Shown in pieces: positions 35,133 to 45,876 of a DNA stretch of 64,000 nucleotides (its first letter is position 1; the number at the start of each line of letters is the position of its first letter). A model generated the notes under the pieces. It saw nothing but the letters and a program-made list of their open reading frames with translations. It was not told the DNA's origin and ran no database searches. The stretch is from Rhyacophila brunnea (Eukaryota; Arthropoda; Insecta; Trichoptera; Rhyacophilidae): contig JAGYXB010000018.1 in assembly GCA_022495005.1 (NCBI GenBank), forward strand, positions 248,001 through 312,000, read 5' to 3'. A program made the translations under genes and the position numbers.

Positions 35133-37005
35133 TATATATATATAATTATAATTTATACTGTCATGTATACATTATCTTGATGGCTCATAAAAAAGCCATT
35201 CATTCTAACGAATCCATAATAATATACATTCTTATGGGTATTGTAAGTATTGATTTTAAACGAACAAAGAAACTGTGGCAGTAAAAGCCTTCAGTATTTC
35301 AGCCCACAATTTGTAATATAGATCCATTATTCATAAGACGATCTTCGTCCATTTTCAATACGTTAGAGATACAAATGTTAAAAAATCGTAGCTTTGTTCG
35401 AAAAAGCACCTGTGCATGTAAAATAAGCGGCTTATTAATGTTTCAATAAGTAATGCGGTATGAAACATTTTGGGCGTCCGGTATAATTTATTTAAAATAT
35501 TCAAAAAAAAATCCTCTCTATCTCATTTATTTTTTATATGGGCTTTATTTTAATTTAATAAAAATGTCTACGGTAAATTCAATAAGTTTAAATTGCTATA
35601 CATTTGTGTTCAAATGAATCCTACGTGTTGGTTTATTACTATTTACAAAACTTAAAACTTGTGTCTCAGTGCTTTAAAATAGAAGTTGAACCTTTCATGA
35701 ATATAGAATAAGATAATAAAAATTATGCAAAATATTTTTTTTCTTCTTTATAGGGTGACTCTAACAATTTGGCAGTTCAGCAACCTTCTCTTGGTGTGCA
35801 GGAGTTGTGACAGGGAAAACCCCATGGCATTGCTATATTAAAGTGTTTTATATATTTAATGTAATTGTCTGGTCTACCTAAGTACTTTGTAAATTCTTCA
35901 TAATAATATATTTTGACTTTATCAAATACCAATATTTAATCTACATTTTTTTGCAAAACATAACATGATAATAATTATATATTATCATTGCATGATGAAG
36001 AATAAGAATAATATACATATTGGAAAGATGTTGAATAAAACCTTAACATTAAATGATAAAATAAGCCGTGAGTCTGTTTGCATTTCAGATTTAATTATAG
36101 CAAAGATATAATTATCACACTTCACTCTGAGATTTATTTACGACGATGACATTATAAACACCATGCTTATGTTTTACAACCTTAATAAAATTATACGTCG
36201 AACGATTATTATCTTTATCATTATAAAATAGAAAACGAGTAGCCATAAAAATCGTTAGAAAGAATCGTCATTTTACATATATTTTTTAATTATGCCTCTA
36301 ATGCAGTAAATATTATTTTTTTCTTTGTTTACCAATTTAACAATACTTAAATCATTCTTTCTAAGTATAGTCCAAAATATTTGATTTATTTTAAATAACT
36401 ACAATATTATAATCTAAATTATCGGCGGGACTTTCAATTATCTTGATTCATATAATAATGATAATTATAAAAAATCAAAACAATAATAAAAGTAATGTTT
36501 TTATAAACCGTTCTGAAAGGGTATTCCATATTAAATTAATATTATAATACTGTATTTTAAAATGATCAATAGGTATATTGTGATTAAACTTCTATTATTT
36601 ATGGTTTCTGATAGTTAGACACGTAACTGTAAGTACTCTGAAGCAAGTTGAATAAAAAATAATAAAATGTATATATCTTTCTTCTTTTTATTTTCTCCCA
36701 ATGTTTACATTCATAACACATCGTATCTTGCAGAAGAGATGATTCGTATAGGAATAAAAAAGAATGATATACCTATCTCGTACCCACAAACCAAAATATT
36801 TCGTGATATATATATAGCAGTTGATCAATAATCTTTTTCGGTGTTATTTTTATGTCCCTTGTGATAACACGTGACATTATTTGAATTGATGTAGGTAGGT
36901 ATCTGATATATTATATTGCTCTTTGAATATGAAAAAAAATCTTTTTTATAATGAATATGATTTCACCACATGATTGCATTTTTTCAATTGTAAATGTTAT
37001 TTATA
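35133..37005. other. AT-rich stretch with one weak exon-like patch
   Basis: At 35743-35753 a pyrimidine-rich acceptor-like 'cttctttatag' precedes a short open stretch ending at a TGA 18 codons later, with 'aataaa' 230 bases downstream. No upstream partner exon was found. The rest shows nothing. Confidence 0.3.
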
Positions 37006-37165
37006 CAATGTTTGAGATTTTCATGGTTTGTTTTTTATTCTTTTTTCTTTTATCGATGTTTTGAACTCGTTGAAGAGGCCATTATCAAAAGATATGTGTT
37101 ATGATGAACGTCGAGGAAAGAAGGAAGAGTACACGTGGTGGAAACCCAAGAATCTATGACGTTAT
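37006..37165. repeat. dispersed repeat family H, copy 2 (internally inverted)
   Basis: Its left part matches 18836-18985 in direct orientation ('aatgtttgag', 'ctcgttgaagaggccattat'), while 37105-37155 ('aaagaaggaagagtac', 'ggtggaaaccca') matches the middle of that copy on the opposite strand. It lies just upstream of the macrodomain reading frame. Confidence 0.6.
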
Positions 37166-37262
37166 TTATACAGTTATACATTTGAATTATAACAGTGTAA
37201 CCTAACTAGTGAGATTTGTTGTGATTATTTTTCGGATAGACTTCTATAAAGGATAATTTATA

Positions 37263-37541
37263 ATGTATAAAAAGAATAAACGTAAACATGTCCATGTTCA
37301 AGAGAGTGCACCTTCACTTCACTCAACAAATGATGAGCAATCAACCAGTGGCATTGTTCAATCACCAATAATTGTTGAACAGTTAACCGGTACTGTTGTC
37401 TATGAGAAATATCAGACAGAAGGTTGTTCATCGAATTCTAACATTGAACTGGAGTCATCATGTTCAGACATCCCTGTAACACCTTGCCCTAAACCGAGTT
37501 GCCAAAAACCTGTTGAGAAAAAAAAAAGGGTAAGAAATTAA
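37263..37541 (+). CDS. N-terminal extension of the macrodomain protein, or a separate small ORF
   Basis: It starts at ATG 37263 and runs 92 codons to a TAA just after a run of ten A. The product is polar and probably disordered: a basic start (MYKKNKRKHVHV), then Ser/Thr/Glu-rich sequence and a C-terminal basic patch (PVEKKKR). It has no recognised domain. The macrodomain frame begins right after it, two frames over. Removing 37530-37582 (donor gg|gtaaga, acceptor cccag, 53 nt) joins the two frames exactly. A one- or two-base change in the A run would also do so. I therefore think it is the first part of the macrodomain protein, but the intron would be short for an insect and is unproven. Confidence 0.5.
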   Translation: MYKKNKRKHVHVQESAPSLHSTNDEQSTSGIVQSPIIVEQLTGTVVYEKYQTEGCSSNSNIELESSCSDIPVTPCPKPSCQKPVEKKKRVRN

Positions 37542-37543
37542 TT

Positions 37544-39247
37544 TTGCCGACAACTGAGCCGGAGAGTGCTTGGCAAACCCAGCCGACATTACATCATAAA
37601 AATCTACAAACGAGTATACCTCAAAGGATGGATGACCAGTTGGGCAATAATGCAAAGAGAGTCGGTAAAGCAGTATTTCAGAACGTCATTGGACACATTT
37701 TACAGGATTCGAGTGATCATTTCTCCCTGGCACATAGTGTTGGCGAGGATATGGTCATGTATTACTCTGTCGCTCGTTGTTTCAGGAAAACATTTCAAAA
37801 TGTTGGAGCTCTGCTTCAACAGAACATTAAAACTGGCGGAGTTGCTGTTCTTGAATTCCCTTCCCGGTTTGTGTATTACCTTGTAACTAAAAAGCTACAT
37901 ACCGATGTACTCACTGTTGAGAATCTCTGGTTAGCTCTTGAAACAATGAAGCAACATATCATCAAGAACGGCGTGACATGCCTGGCCTTGCCTGTGATTG
38001 GTCGTGGAAATGAAAGTCTCTATTGGTCAAAGGTTCAGAAGGTTTTAGAAGAGATTTTTTGCGATGTTGAAATTCATATACAAATATATAAACATGAACA
38101 TAACAAGAACGAGCCACTTCAACAATATAATGTACAAAGTTCTTCTCAAAGTATAAACAACTTTCAAGAAGTAGAACCAAATCAAAGGAGGCGTGATATG
38201 CCTCGGATAATTGATGTGCGTCGAGTTGGTAAAGCTGTGTTTATGAAATACAACGGACATTTGTTCGATACTGGGAATGAATATTCTTTAGCACACAGTG
38301 TTGGCGAGGATATGGTCATGCAATATGGTGTTGCTGTTTGTTTCAGGAACACATTTCAAAATGTTGAATCTCTGCTTCAACAGAACGTTAAAACCGGCGG
38401 AGTTGCTGTTCTTGAATGCAATTCCCGGTTCGTGTACTACCTTGTAACTAAAAAGCTACATACCGATGTACTCACTGTTAAGAATCTCAGGTTAGCTCTT
38501 AAAGCAATGAAGCGGCATATCATCATGAATGACGTGAAATACCTGGCCTTACCTGTGATTGGTTGTGGAAATGAAAAACTCTATTGGTCAGAGGTTCAGA
38601 AGGTTTTAGAAGAGATTTTTTGTGATGTTGAAATTCATATACAAATATATAAATATATACAATTATATAAAAATGGACATAACAAGGAGAACACGCTCAT
38701 TCAACAATCAAATGCAAAAAGTAAGCATTATAATGTACTATCTTCTCAAAGGACAAATAATCTTCCGAATCCATGGAGTCGCAATATGTCTCTAAGCTCT
38801 TCTCAAAGTATAAATGACTTTCAAGAAGTAGAACCAAATCAAAGGAGGCGTGACATGTCTCGGGTAATTGACGAGCGTCGAGTTGGTAAAGCTACGTTTG
38901 TAAATGTTAATGGGCATTTGTTCGATACTGGGAAAAAATTCTCTCTAGCGCACAGTGTTGGCGAGGATTTGGCCATGCAATATGGTGTAGCTGTTTGTTT
39001 CAGGAAGACATTTAAAAGTGTCGGAGGACTCCTGGACCAGCAAGTTAAAACCGGCGGAGTAGCCATTTTGAAACCCGATTCCCGGTTCGTTTACTACCTC
39101 GTTACTAAAATGCTGAGTAACTCGATGCTCACTATTGAAAATCTCAGGTCATCTCTTGAAGCAATGAAACAACATATAATTAAGAATGGTGTGAAATATC
39201 TCGCCTTGCCTGAGATTGGCCGTGGCTCTGAGAATTTACCCCTGTAA
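37544..39247 (+). CDS. triple macrodomain protein (OARD1/TARG1-like ADP-ribose hydrolase family)
   Basis: One uninterrupted 567-codon frame holds three tandem macrodomains at residues 39-182, 227-371 and 446-567. The hallmarks resemble vertebrate OARD1/TARG1: SLAHSVGED, KTGGVAVL, FVYYLVTKK, a helix with AMKxHIIKNGV, and LALPxIGRG. That family hydrolyses ADP-ribose esters on proteins and O-acetyl-ADP-ribose. By my alignment from memory, the human catalytic Lys84 matches Lys116, 303 and 522, but Asp125 is Glu157, 344 and 563, and the GAG binding loop is YYS or QYG, so activity is uncertain. Domains 1 and 2 are nearly identical; domain 3 is more diverged and ends at ENLPL, about 25 residues early. 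The linkers (QEVEPNQRRRDM) are duplicated too. The first in-frame ATG is at 37628, unless it is spliced to the ATG at 37263. The LINE starts at its 3' end. Confidence 0.85.
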   Translation: MPTTEPESAWQTQPTLHHKNLQTSIPQRMDDQLGNNAKRVGKAVFQNVIGHILQDSSDHFSLAHSVGEDMVMYYSVARCFRKTFQNVGALLQQNIKTGGVAVLEFPSRFVYYLVTKKLHTDVLTVENLWLALETMKQHIIKNGVTCLALPVIGRGNESLYWSKVQKVLEEIFCDVEIHIQIYKHEHNKNEPLQQYNVQSSSQSINNFQEVEPNQRRRDMPRIIDVRRVGKAVFMKYNGHLFDTGNEYSLAHSVGEDMVMQYGVAVCFRNTFQNVESLLQQNVKTGGVAVLECNSRFVYYLVTKKLHTDVLTVKNLRLALKAMKRHIIMNDVKYLALPVIGCGNEKLYWSEVQKVLEEIFCDVEIHIQIYKYIQLYKNGHNKENTLIQQSNAKSKHYNVLSSQRTNNLPNPWSRNMSLSSSQSINDFQEVEPNQRRRDMSRVIDERRVGKATFVNVNGHLFDTGKKFSLAHSVGEDLAMQYGVAVCFRKTFKSVGGLLDQQVKTGGVAILKPDSRFVYYLVTKMLSNSMLTIENLRSSLEAMKQHIIKNGVKYLALPEIGRGSENLPL

Positions 39248-39523
39248 GGCTGACTATGGCCTCAATGATGTATACCGATGCCAATAGGTATACCTCTAAA
39301 AATGTTGAGACGCCACTGTCCAAGAAAGTCAGCAAATCCTATCTCTAGCCTCCGCGTGGCGTCCCCCGGGCAATGCAGATAATGTGCTGTATAACGCAAC
39401 ATAATATCTGTAGCTAATAGAGAAGGGTGCAAGGCGAAACTCTGGCGCCTTAAAACGCGAGACCTTTGGCTACGGGAAGGATCACCCAGACAGAAAAACC
39501 ACACACCAACCCGTCTGGACAGC

Positions 39524-40400
39524 GTGGTGTGTTATGTCCAAAACCTTCATATGAAAAAAAAAACTTCTAGAACCCGGCCCTCATTCTCCGGAGGCCAACC
39601 TGATACTGATCACGGCAGCGATCAGCGAAGGAAGGCAGAGGGTGCTAACAATTCCCGGAGACCCGGAAAAGGCTGCCAACAGATGACCATTGCTACATAT
39701 AACGCAAGAACATTGTCCAGCGATGCCAAACTTGTAGAGTTTCAAGAAGAGCTCATGAATATCCGCTGGGATGTTGTCGGACTCAGCGAAGTAAGGCGTA
39801 AAGGTGAGAGTATTATTACTTTACAAACCGGACATGTGCTGTACTCCAAAGGAACCGATGAAGGACGCACGAGCGGTGTTGGATTTGTTGTCAACAAAGC
39901 CTGGAGGGACCGCATAGTCGAGTTCAACTGCATTTCTGACAGGGTCGCAAGCGTGATACTTAAAATCAATGCTAGATTCCGGATTCAGATTTTGCAAGTA
40001 TATGCTCCGACACAGAGCTATCCTGATGAAAAAGTGGAAGAGTTTTACGAGGAAATAGCATCCTTGAAAAATAAAAGTAAATGCCACTTCAACATCATAA
40101 TGGGAGATTTCAATGCACGTATTGGATCATACCAAAGAGATGACGTAGCGGTCGGACATTTCGGACATGGCTCAAGGGATGGTAGAGGGGACATGCTTGT
40201 GGAGGTTGCTGAAACCAACAATCTTCACATCATGAATTCCTTTTTTCAACATAAACCTACACGTAAATGGACGTGGAGAAGCCCGTCAGGAAGGACCAGC
40301 GAAATCGATTACACCCTCACTGACAGAAAATATACATTTTAAACTGTAAGGTGATCAATCAGTTTAACACCGGCAGTGATCACCGGATGGTGAGATGTAA
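39524..40400 (+). pseudogene. RTE endonuclease (APE-like) domain, frameshifted
   Basis: The first frame runs 39524-40342; its first ATG is at 39551. Visible endonuclease motifs, numbered from 39524: TYNART (58-63), LSEVRRKGE with the catalytic Glu at 89, YAPTQSY (160-166), MGDFNARIG (193-201) with the Asp/Asn pair, and RTSEIDY (257-263). The frame then shifts at about 40340, and the terminal GSDHRMV motif with its catalytic Asp-His is in the next frame (from 40351). In the intact enzyme this domain nicks target DNA to prime reverse transcription. The shift separates the last catalytic motif, so this copy could not make a whole endonuclease. Confidence 0.85.
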
Positions 40401-42504
40401 GATAAGATTGAACGTCAAATCAGAAAGATCAAAACTGCAGAAGAAGTCAAATGCTCGCGTATACCTGCAGAACAATACTGAATTCCAAAATGAACTCAAA
40501 AATGCACTATCGGCTTTCTTAGATGAGAACGAAACCGTTTCCCTATCCAACGCAGAGGATATAACGAATATTATTCTACAATGTGCAGAAAAAACAGGCG
40601 TAAAAGCTCAGAAGTTACACCTTCCACCAAGCTTTCGAAGGCAACATTGAATCTTATGGAGCAGAGAAGGAAAACCAAGAGCGATAGACAGGCGCAAAAC
40701 GATATGGAGTTTTCATCACTTTGCAAAACCCTCCGAAGGAAGATTAGAGAAGACCTTCGTAAATTCAATGTAAACCTCATACAAGCAATTGTGAAAGCAG
40801 GCAGAAGTCTAAACAAAAACAAGCAATGCTTGTCGATAGAAAAACGTCAAATCACAGCACTAAAAGCAAAAGATGGTTCTATCGTCAGAAATTGGGAACA
40901 CTTGTTAAGCCGAGTTGAAGAGTTCTACAGCGATCTCTACAGTGATGACACTGACAATACGACTATAGACTTAGATCTTCAGAGAAATGAAAATTCGGAA
41001 GACCATACTCCCGAAATTACATCCTGGGAAGTAACCCATGCTTTAAATTACATGGAAAGTGGGAAAGCCCCCGGGGAAGACGGTTTAACGATAGATATCC
41101 TCAAAAAAGCAGGAAAGGATGCAAATGAAGTACTTGCACAATTGTTCACAGCCTGCATATGCAAAGAGGATGTCCCAGAGGTATGGAAAAATGCCAGCAT
41201 TGTCATTCTTCACAAAAAGGTGACAGAGAAGACCTAGCAAATTATCGTCCAATAAGTCTACTCCCTATTCTCTACAAGACGTTCACAAAATTCTCTCAAA
41301 CCGTCTGCAAAATGTACTAGACGAGAACCAACCGAGAGAACAAGCCGGATTTAGAGGAGGATACAGCACTATGGACCATATCCAAGTCATCAGAGAAATC
41401 ATAGAGCGGTACCAGGAATACAAACTGCCACTATGCATGGGTTTTATAGACTATGATAAGGCGTTTGATTCGATAAAGAAATGTTCAATACTCGACGCAC
41501 TCAGAAAACAAAGAATCCCTGGACGCTATATAAATATTTTCAATAATATATACAGTAGCGCAACAGCATCTGTAAATCTCCATAAACCATCGCGCAGATT
41601 TCCTATCAGCAAAGGAGTCCGACAAGGTGATATAATCTCACCTAAACTATTTACAGCTACCCTTGAAGACTTATTCAGGCAACTTGACTGGAATGACAAA
41701 GGGATCCCCATAAATGGAGAATACCTGGGTCATCTGCGCTTTGCCGATGACATAGTAATTTTCTCGTAAGACTCAGAAGACCTCCAAAGCAAAATATAGG
41801 AAGTCGCTGAAGTAAGCAACAAAGTCGGTTTGAAAATAAATGTAACAAAGACGAAAGTCATGTTCAACTGCTTTGCAGGCCAAAAAGAGATCCTCATCAA
41901 TGGCACTCAGCTCGAACAGGTAACAAGCTACATCTATCTGGGACAACAAGTATCTATAGATGGATGTATATTTGATGAAATTGTTCGCAGAGTAAAGCTA
42001 GGGTGGAGTGCTTTTGGCCGCCTGAATAATGTCTTCAAAAGTGACCTTCCACTGTGCCTAAAGCGCAAAGTGTTCAACTAGTGCGTGCTTCCCGTGATCA
42101 AATATGCGTGTGAAACATGGACCCTAAGTAAAAAGAGAGATCCAGAAACTTAGAGTAGCACAACGTGGTATGGAGAGGTGCATGCTGGGCATAACGCGAA
42201 AGGACAAAAGAGGAATAAGTGGATAAGGAAGCAGACAAGGGTTTGCGATGTAATAGAGTTTATTAAAAGCCTTAAATGGAGATGGGCTGGACACATAGCT
42301 CGAAGAAGAGACGATCGTTGGACAAATCTAGTCATCCAGTGGTATCCAAGAAGTACAAAACGTCCACAAGGTAGACCTAGAGGCCGCTGGATCGATGAAA
42401 TGATAAAGTTCTGCGGAAGTACGTGGCAACGCAATGCACAGGACCGAGAGAAGTGGAAGCAACTTGAAGAGGCCTTCATCCAGCAGTGGATAGATTCAGG
42501 CTGA
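40401..42504 (+). pseudogene. RTE reverse transcriptase and C-terminal region, broken
   Basis: The region is spread over several frames (40351-40650, 40581-41237, 41371-41769, 41830-42081, 42178-42504). Motifs: GKAPGEDGL at 41061, HKK just before a frameshift at about 41217, NYRPISLL after it, QAGFRGGYSTMDHI, DYDKAFDSI, GVRQGDIISP, and the catalytic FADD at 41740-41751. In-frame stops follow at 41767, about 41797 and 42079, with further shifts near 42125 and 42210. The C-terminal part has AGHIARR, GRPRGRWIDE and QQWIDSG, typical of RTE proteins. The catalytic aspartates survive but no intact protein can be made. Confidence 0.88.
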
Positions 42505-42724
42505 TGATGATGATGATGATGATGACATTTTAATATAAATTATATCAATTCTGTGAGGTGTTTTGAGTCGATAGGTTTTTTGATTGTAACACTATAATGA
42601 AGACTTTAAAGATAAACGACTCGTATGTGCTTAAAAATTTAAGCACAAACGTGATAAACAATAATAATTCTTAGATCTAACCAACCTCGGAAAAAATTTA
42701 ATGAAAATGTATCATTAAGTAGAC

Positions 42725-43060
42725 AGAGGCTTATGTACGCGCGTTAGAAGTTATACTTTTTTGACGTAACAAAACAAAAACAAAACTTGTGATAACCTAG
42801 ATTCTTCGACTAGCTCTTAATCATCTTGTTATTTTCCGTTGTTTTTATTTTTAAAGAAACAACTGTCACTCTGACGTTTAATCGTTTATTTACGTAAGAC
42901 ATTGCAAATGGCCGACAATAATAAATTCGGAACAATTATACTATCAAACTTACGTTTATACACAGCTGACTGATTTGGAGCTTTTTTTTATATTGTCGTA
43001 TCGGTGTGCGCGCGCCTCAATTTCACTCTCGCCCCAAAAGAAGTATAACTTCAAAATTAT
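42725..43060. mobile_element. dispersed TIR repeat family D, copy 2
   Basis: It is colinear with 14810-15340 but shorter. The left end 'ttagaagttatacttt' and the right end 'aaaagaagtataacttc' are inverted copies of each other. It lies 200 bp past the RTE tail. Confidence 0.6.
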
Positions 43061-45247
43061 TATTTTTAAAATTTTCGAAGCACCCAAATTGTTTCGATAG
43101 GTTTTAAAATTTGTAGTTGTCAATAAAGTTAATAAATAGTCATACCAATATAGTTAATAATATGCGTACTTGCAGAATATGGAATAGGCATTCTTTTTTA
43201 ATCGTCTTTAATATAAGTGGATGGTATGCAAGGTGACATACTTTAACTGATTTGCGACCTGCTTTTGTCTTCTTTCCTTAATCTTGAATAGAATGAGTTA
43301 ATAAAGCGTTTTGAATTTGGAATGGTTACACTTCAATTATCATATTCAACATAATATATAGATATTGGAAAATACCTTTTACAAATTGAATATATTATAG
43401 GATTGTGGTTTTTCTTATTTTTTTATAATTTTCATTTAATATAAATAAATTAATATTAAAGTAAATATATATCACAATTTTCTTGTGTCAAAATAATTAT
43501 TAATACTGATAACCTTCAAACTATGTGTTAAGCTTGATTACTTTTCATAATGGTATAATAGGCAACAATATGTAATGATATTATTATATTGGTTGTGAAA
43601 TGATAACGTTACCTTTAACCTCGCCTACCATCCGTGTATATCAACATTGTTTGCCAACTGATTGACATCGTATCAATTTGCAGTGAGAGCTTGGCGTCGA
43701 AGCGACGATACCCTTTTGACGTACAACGTATGGTGAAAGTTTGTATGTTATCTGAGTACCTAACCTTAGGCGACGCAAAAGGTTCAAAGCGCTCCAATTT
43801 ATCGATACGTAAAACGTAATTTCTAGAAATGTATTACCTACTACGCAACGCTTTGAATTACACGTTCATAAAATAATAATATGTATTTAAGTTCATTTAA
43901 AGTTGGCAGTAGATACTATCTTTACTTCTTGTGCACTAAATTATGTGAATCTATAAATTGCTAATACATAAAATTGAAGTATCTGATGATTTCAAATCCT
44001 TTTAATCATAGTTTTGAATATTTACATGATACCTAATATAGTTTTACGATGGTCTATGATTGATACCTCATAATTGTATTTCAATATTTTTGACAGAGTT
44101 GAGATAAAATGTTGTAAAAACCCCAGAAAAAATAAATAAAAATACGACCAGTATTAAAATAATATTTTTATTTTTATTTAAATTGATTACTTGTGGAAAA
44201 GGCCAATTTTCTAATACGAGGTGTCGACGTGTAGGAGGTATTGTTAAATTTTGTCTGTCGTTCTGTTTTTTTTTCTTATTTTAAATCAATAACTCTGGTG
44301 GAAAGACATTGTAATAGTTAAAATAAAAACAAAACATGTTGTAATTATTATCTAAAGATAATTTAATAATAATCGACGACCGGTTTCGTCAATTTCAATG
44401 TAATAATATCAACAGATACAATATATGCTATTTTTATTATTTATAATGTCCGATTAAAGCGGACAAAATCGGTTTTAATGATAATTTAATTATGTGTAAT
44501 ATTAAGTTTAGTACCTACTACATATTATTTTAATTATTAAATTAAAAACTATCGGATCAACTTTGACAAAAAATGCACATTGGTACCAAAATTGGTTCCA
44601 TCTCGATATCTGAAAAGTTTTCAAAGTTAAATATTTTTTTCCTCAAATAACGTAAATAAACTTCTGACCTCATCTTGATACGAGTAAGTAAAGTAGTCAG
44701 ATGGCGTTAGTAGAACTGTGAGGTAAGATACCGATAAATAATTGCGTGCCTAAATCCAACCGTCGTCGATCACATGAGCTTTATTGAGCTCTATATCGAA
44801 TGTGATACTGAAGTACGTATTTAAAGGTTTTGACTGGAAATTTATAAAAAATTTACTTAGATAGGTAATTAAAATTAATAAAATGTAGTTAAATTTAAAA
44901 GAAGACACAAGAAATTGTATTATTACCTACTTTAATTTCTTATCAATACCAATTCTCATTTATATACTATTAACATAAAAAATAATAACTTATTTTACGA
45001 TAATATCAACATGTATGAATACCTCTGAAACAAACCGTTTTGAAAAATATTGAGATTCATGGAACGTGTGAATCTAATAGTAGAGTATACGTTTTATAAA
45101 TTTGTACTTTTTGTACTTTTTACTACACTGATACGTCTCTTTACCTGATTAACTCGCATAAAATTAGATCAAATGAGATTCACTTGTATTTATATGTGTA
45201 GTAATAAGAAAATAAAGAGATGATAATATGTAAAAAAAAAACATTTT
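43061..45247. other. AT-rich stretch, nothing assigned
   Basis: Overlapping 60-codon frames on both strands at 43615-43819 are mirror frames of one GC-richer patch, with no domain recognised. Nothing else is supported. Confidence 0.45.
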
Positions 45248-45358
45248 TAGAATATATTACATCACTTTCATCCTAGAGCCGGAGTGAAAAGTTATGAAGC
45301 AGCAACTCTACTCGCATTCAACCATGATGCTTTACCAATTAAGCCATAATCTATGTCA
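45248..45358 (-). repeat. tRNA-related SINE family E, copy 2
   Basis: Minus strand: an A-box-like tggcttaattggtaaagc, an 'aatgcgagta' segment, a degraded B-box region, then 'ctccggctctaggatgaaag' and 'tgatgtaat'. The tail is shared with 1664-1730. Confidence 0.55.
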
Positions 45359-45876
45359 TACCTTTTCACATATATGTTACTGAAGTATTATCAAATTTCA
45401 ACCGATTTCGCCGGTTTGTATAAATTTAATGTACTATGGAAAGCGTGAAACTAGGATGGCTTTAGTCGAAGTATTAAAGCTCGGTGCTTTCATTTTACAA
45501 AAGCACTACTGCTAACAATGACCAAATATCTATTAAATTTTCAATTATAAATTATTTATTGTGATATAAAATTATCATAAAGTTTTTAATGTTTACCATA
45601 AATAAATTAATAATGTTTCCTACTGTAAGCGTACTTTTTCTTATTTAAAAACTTCCTTTACTCTTAGAATGAAAAATTAGTCCAGAAACAAAAAAAAATA
45701 CATAAAGTTTGAGTCAGATAAAAAGGTAAAAAGGTGGATGGAAAAGAAATCCAATTCAAGTAGGTATTTACAAGCTATAATAATAATATATTATGTCACG
45801 CGGACTAAATTTTTATATATTATGTCCCAAGTAGGTAATTTACTAATTTCATTAATTATACTTATACATTGCTTAA

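Larger units (their letters stand above)
39238..42526 (+). mobile_element. RTE-type non-LTR retrotransposon, near full-length, decayed
   Basis: It has a roughly 290-bp 5' leader, an apurinic-type endonuclease, a reverse transcriptase and a C-terminal region ending QQWIDSG, followed by a (TGA)n tail at 42502-42525. That order, the single ORF2-type polyprotein without a long 3' UTR, and the short repeated tail fit the RTE clade. At least three frameshifts and three in-frame stops make it inactive. The 5' boundary is put at about 39238, where the third macrodomain stops matching. A clear target-site duplication was not found. A truncated sister copy lies at 22530-22982. Confidence 0.85.

Noticed and set aside
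35754..35810. Terminal exon of a plus-strand gene after a good acceptor
   Set aside because: Only 18 codons, open in two frames, and no upstream exon could be found. It may be chance.
37962..38260. Minus-strand frames across the macrodomain gene
   Set aside because: They are shadows of the plus-strand macrodomain frame, which has clear family motifs.
43615..43819. 60-codon frames on both strands
   Set aside because: They are mirror frames over the same GC-richer patch with no conserved motif.
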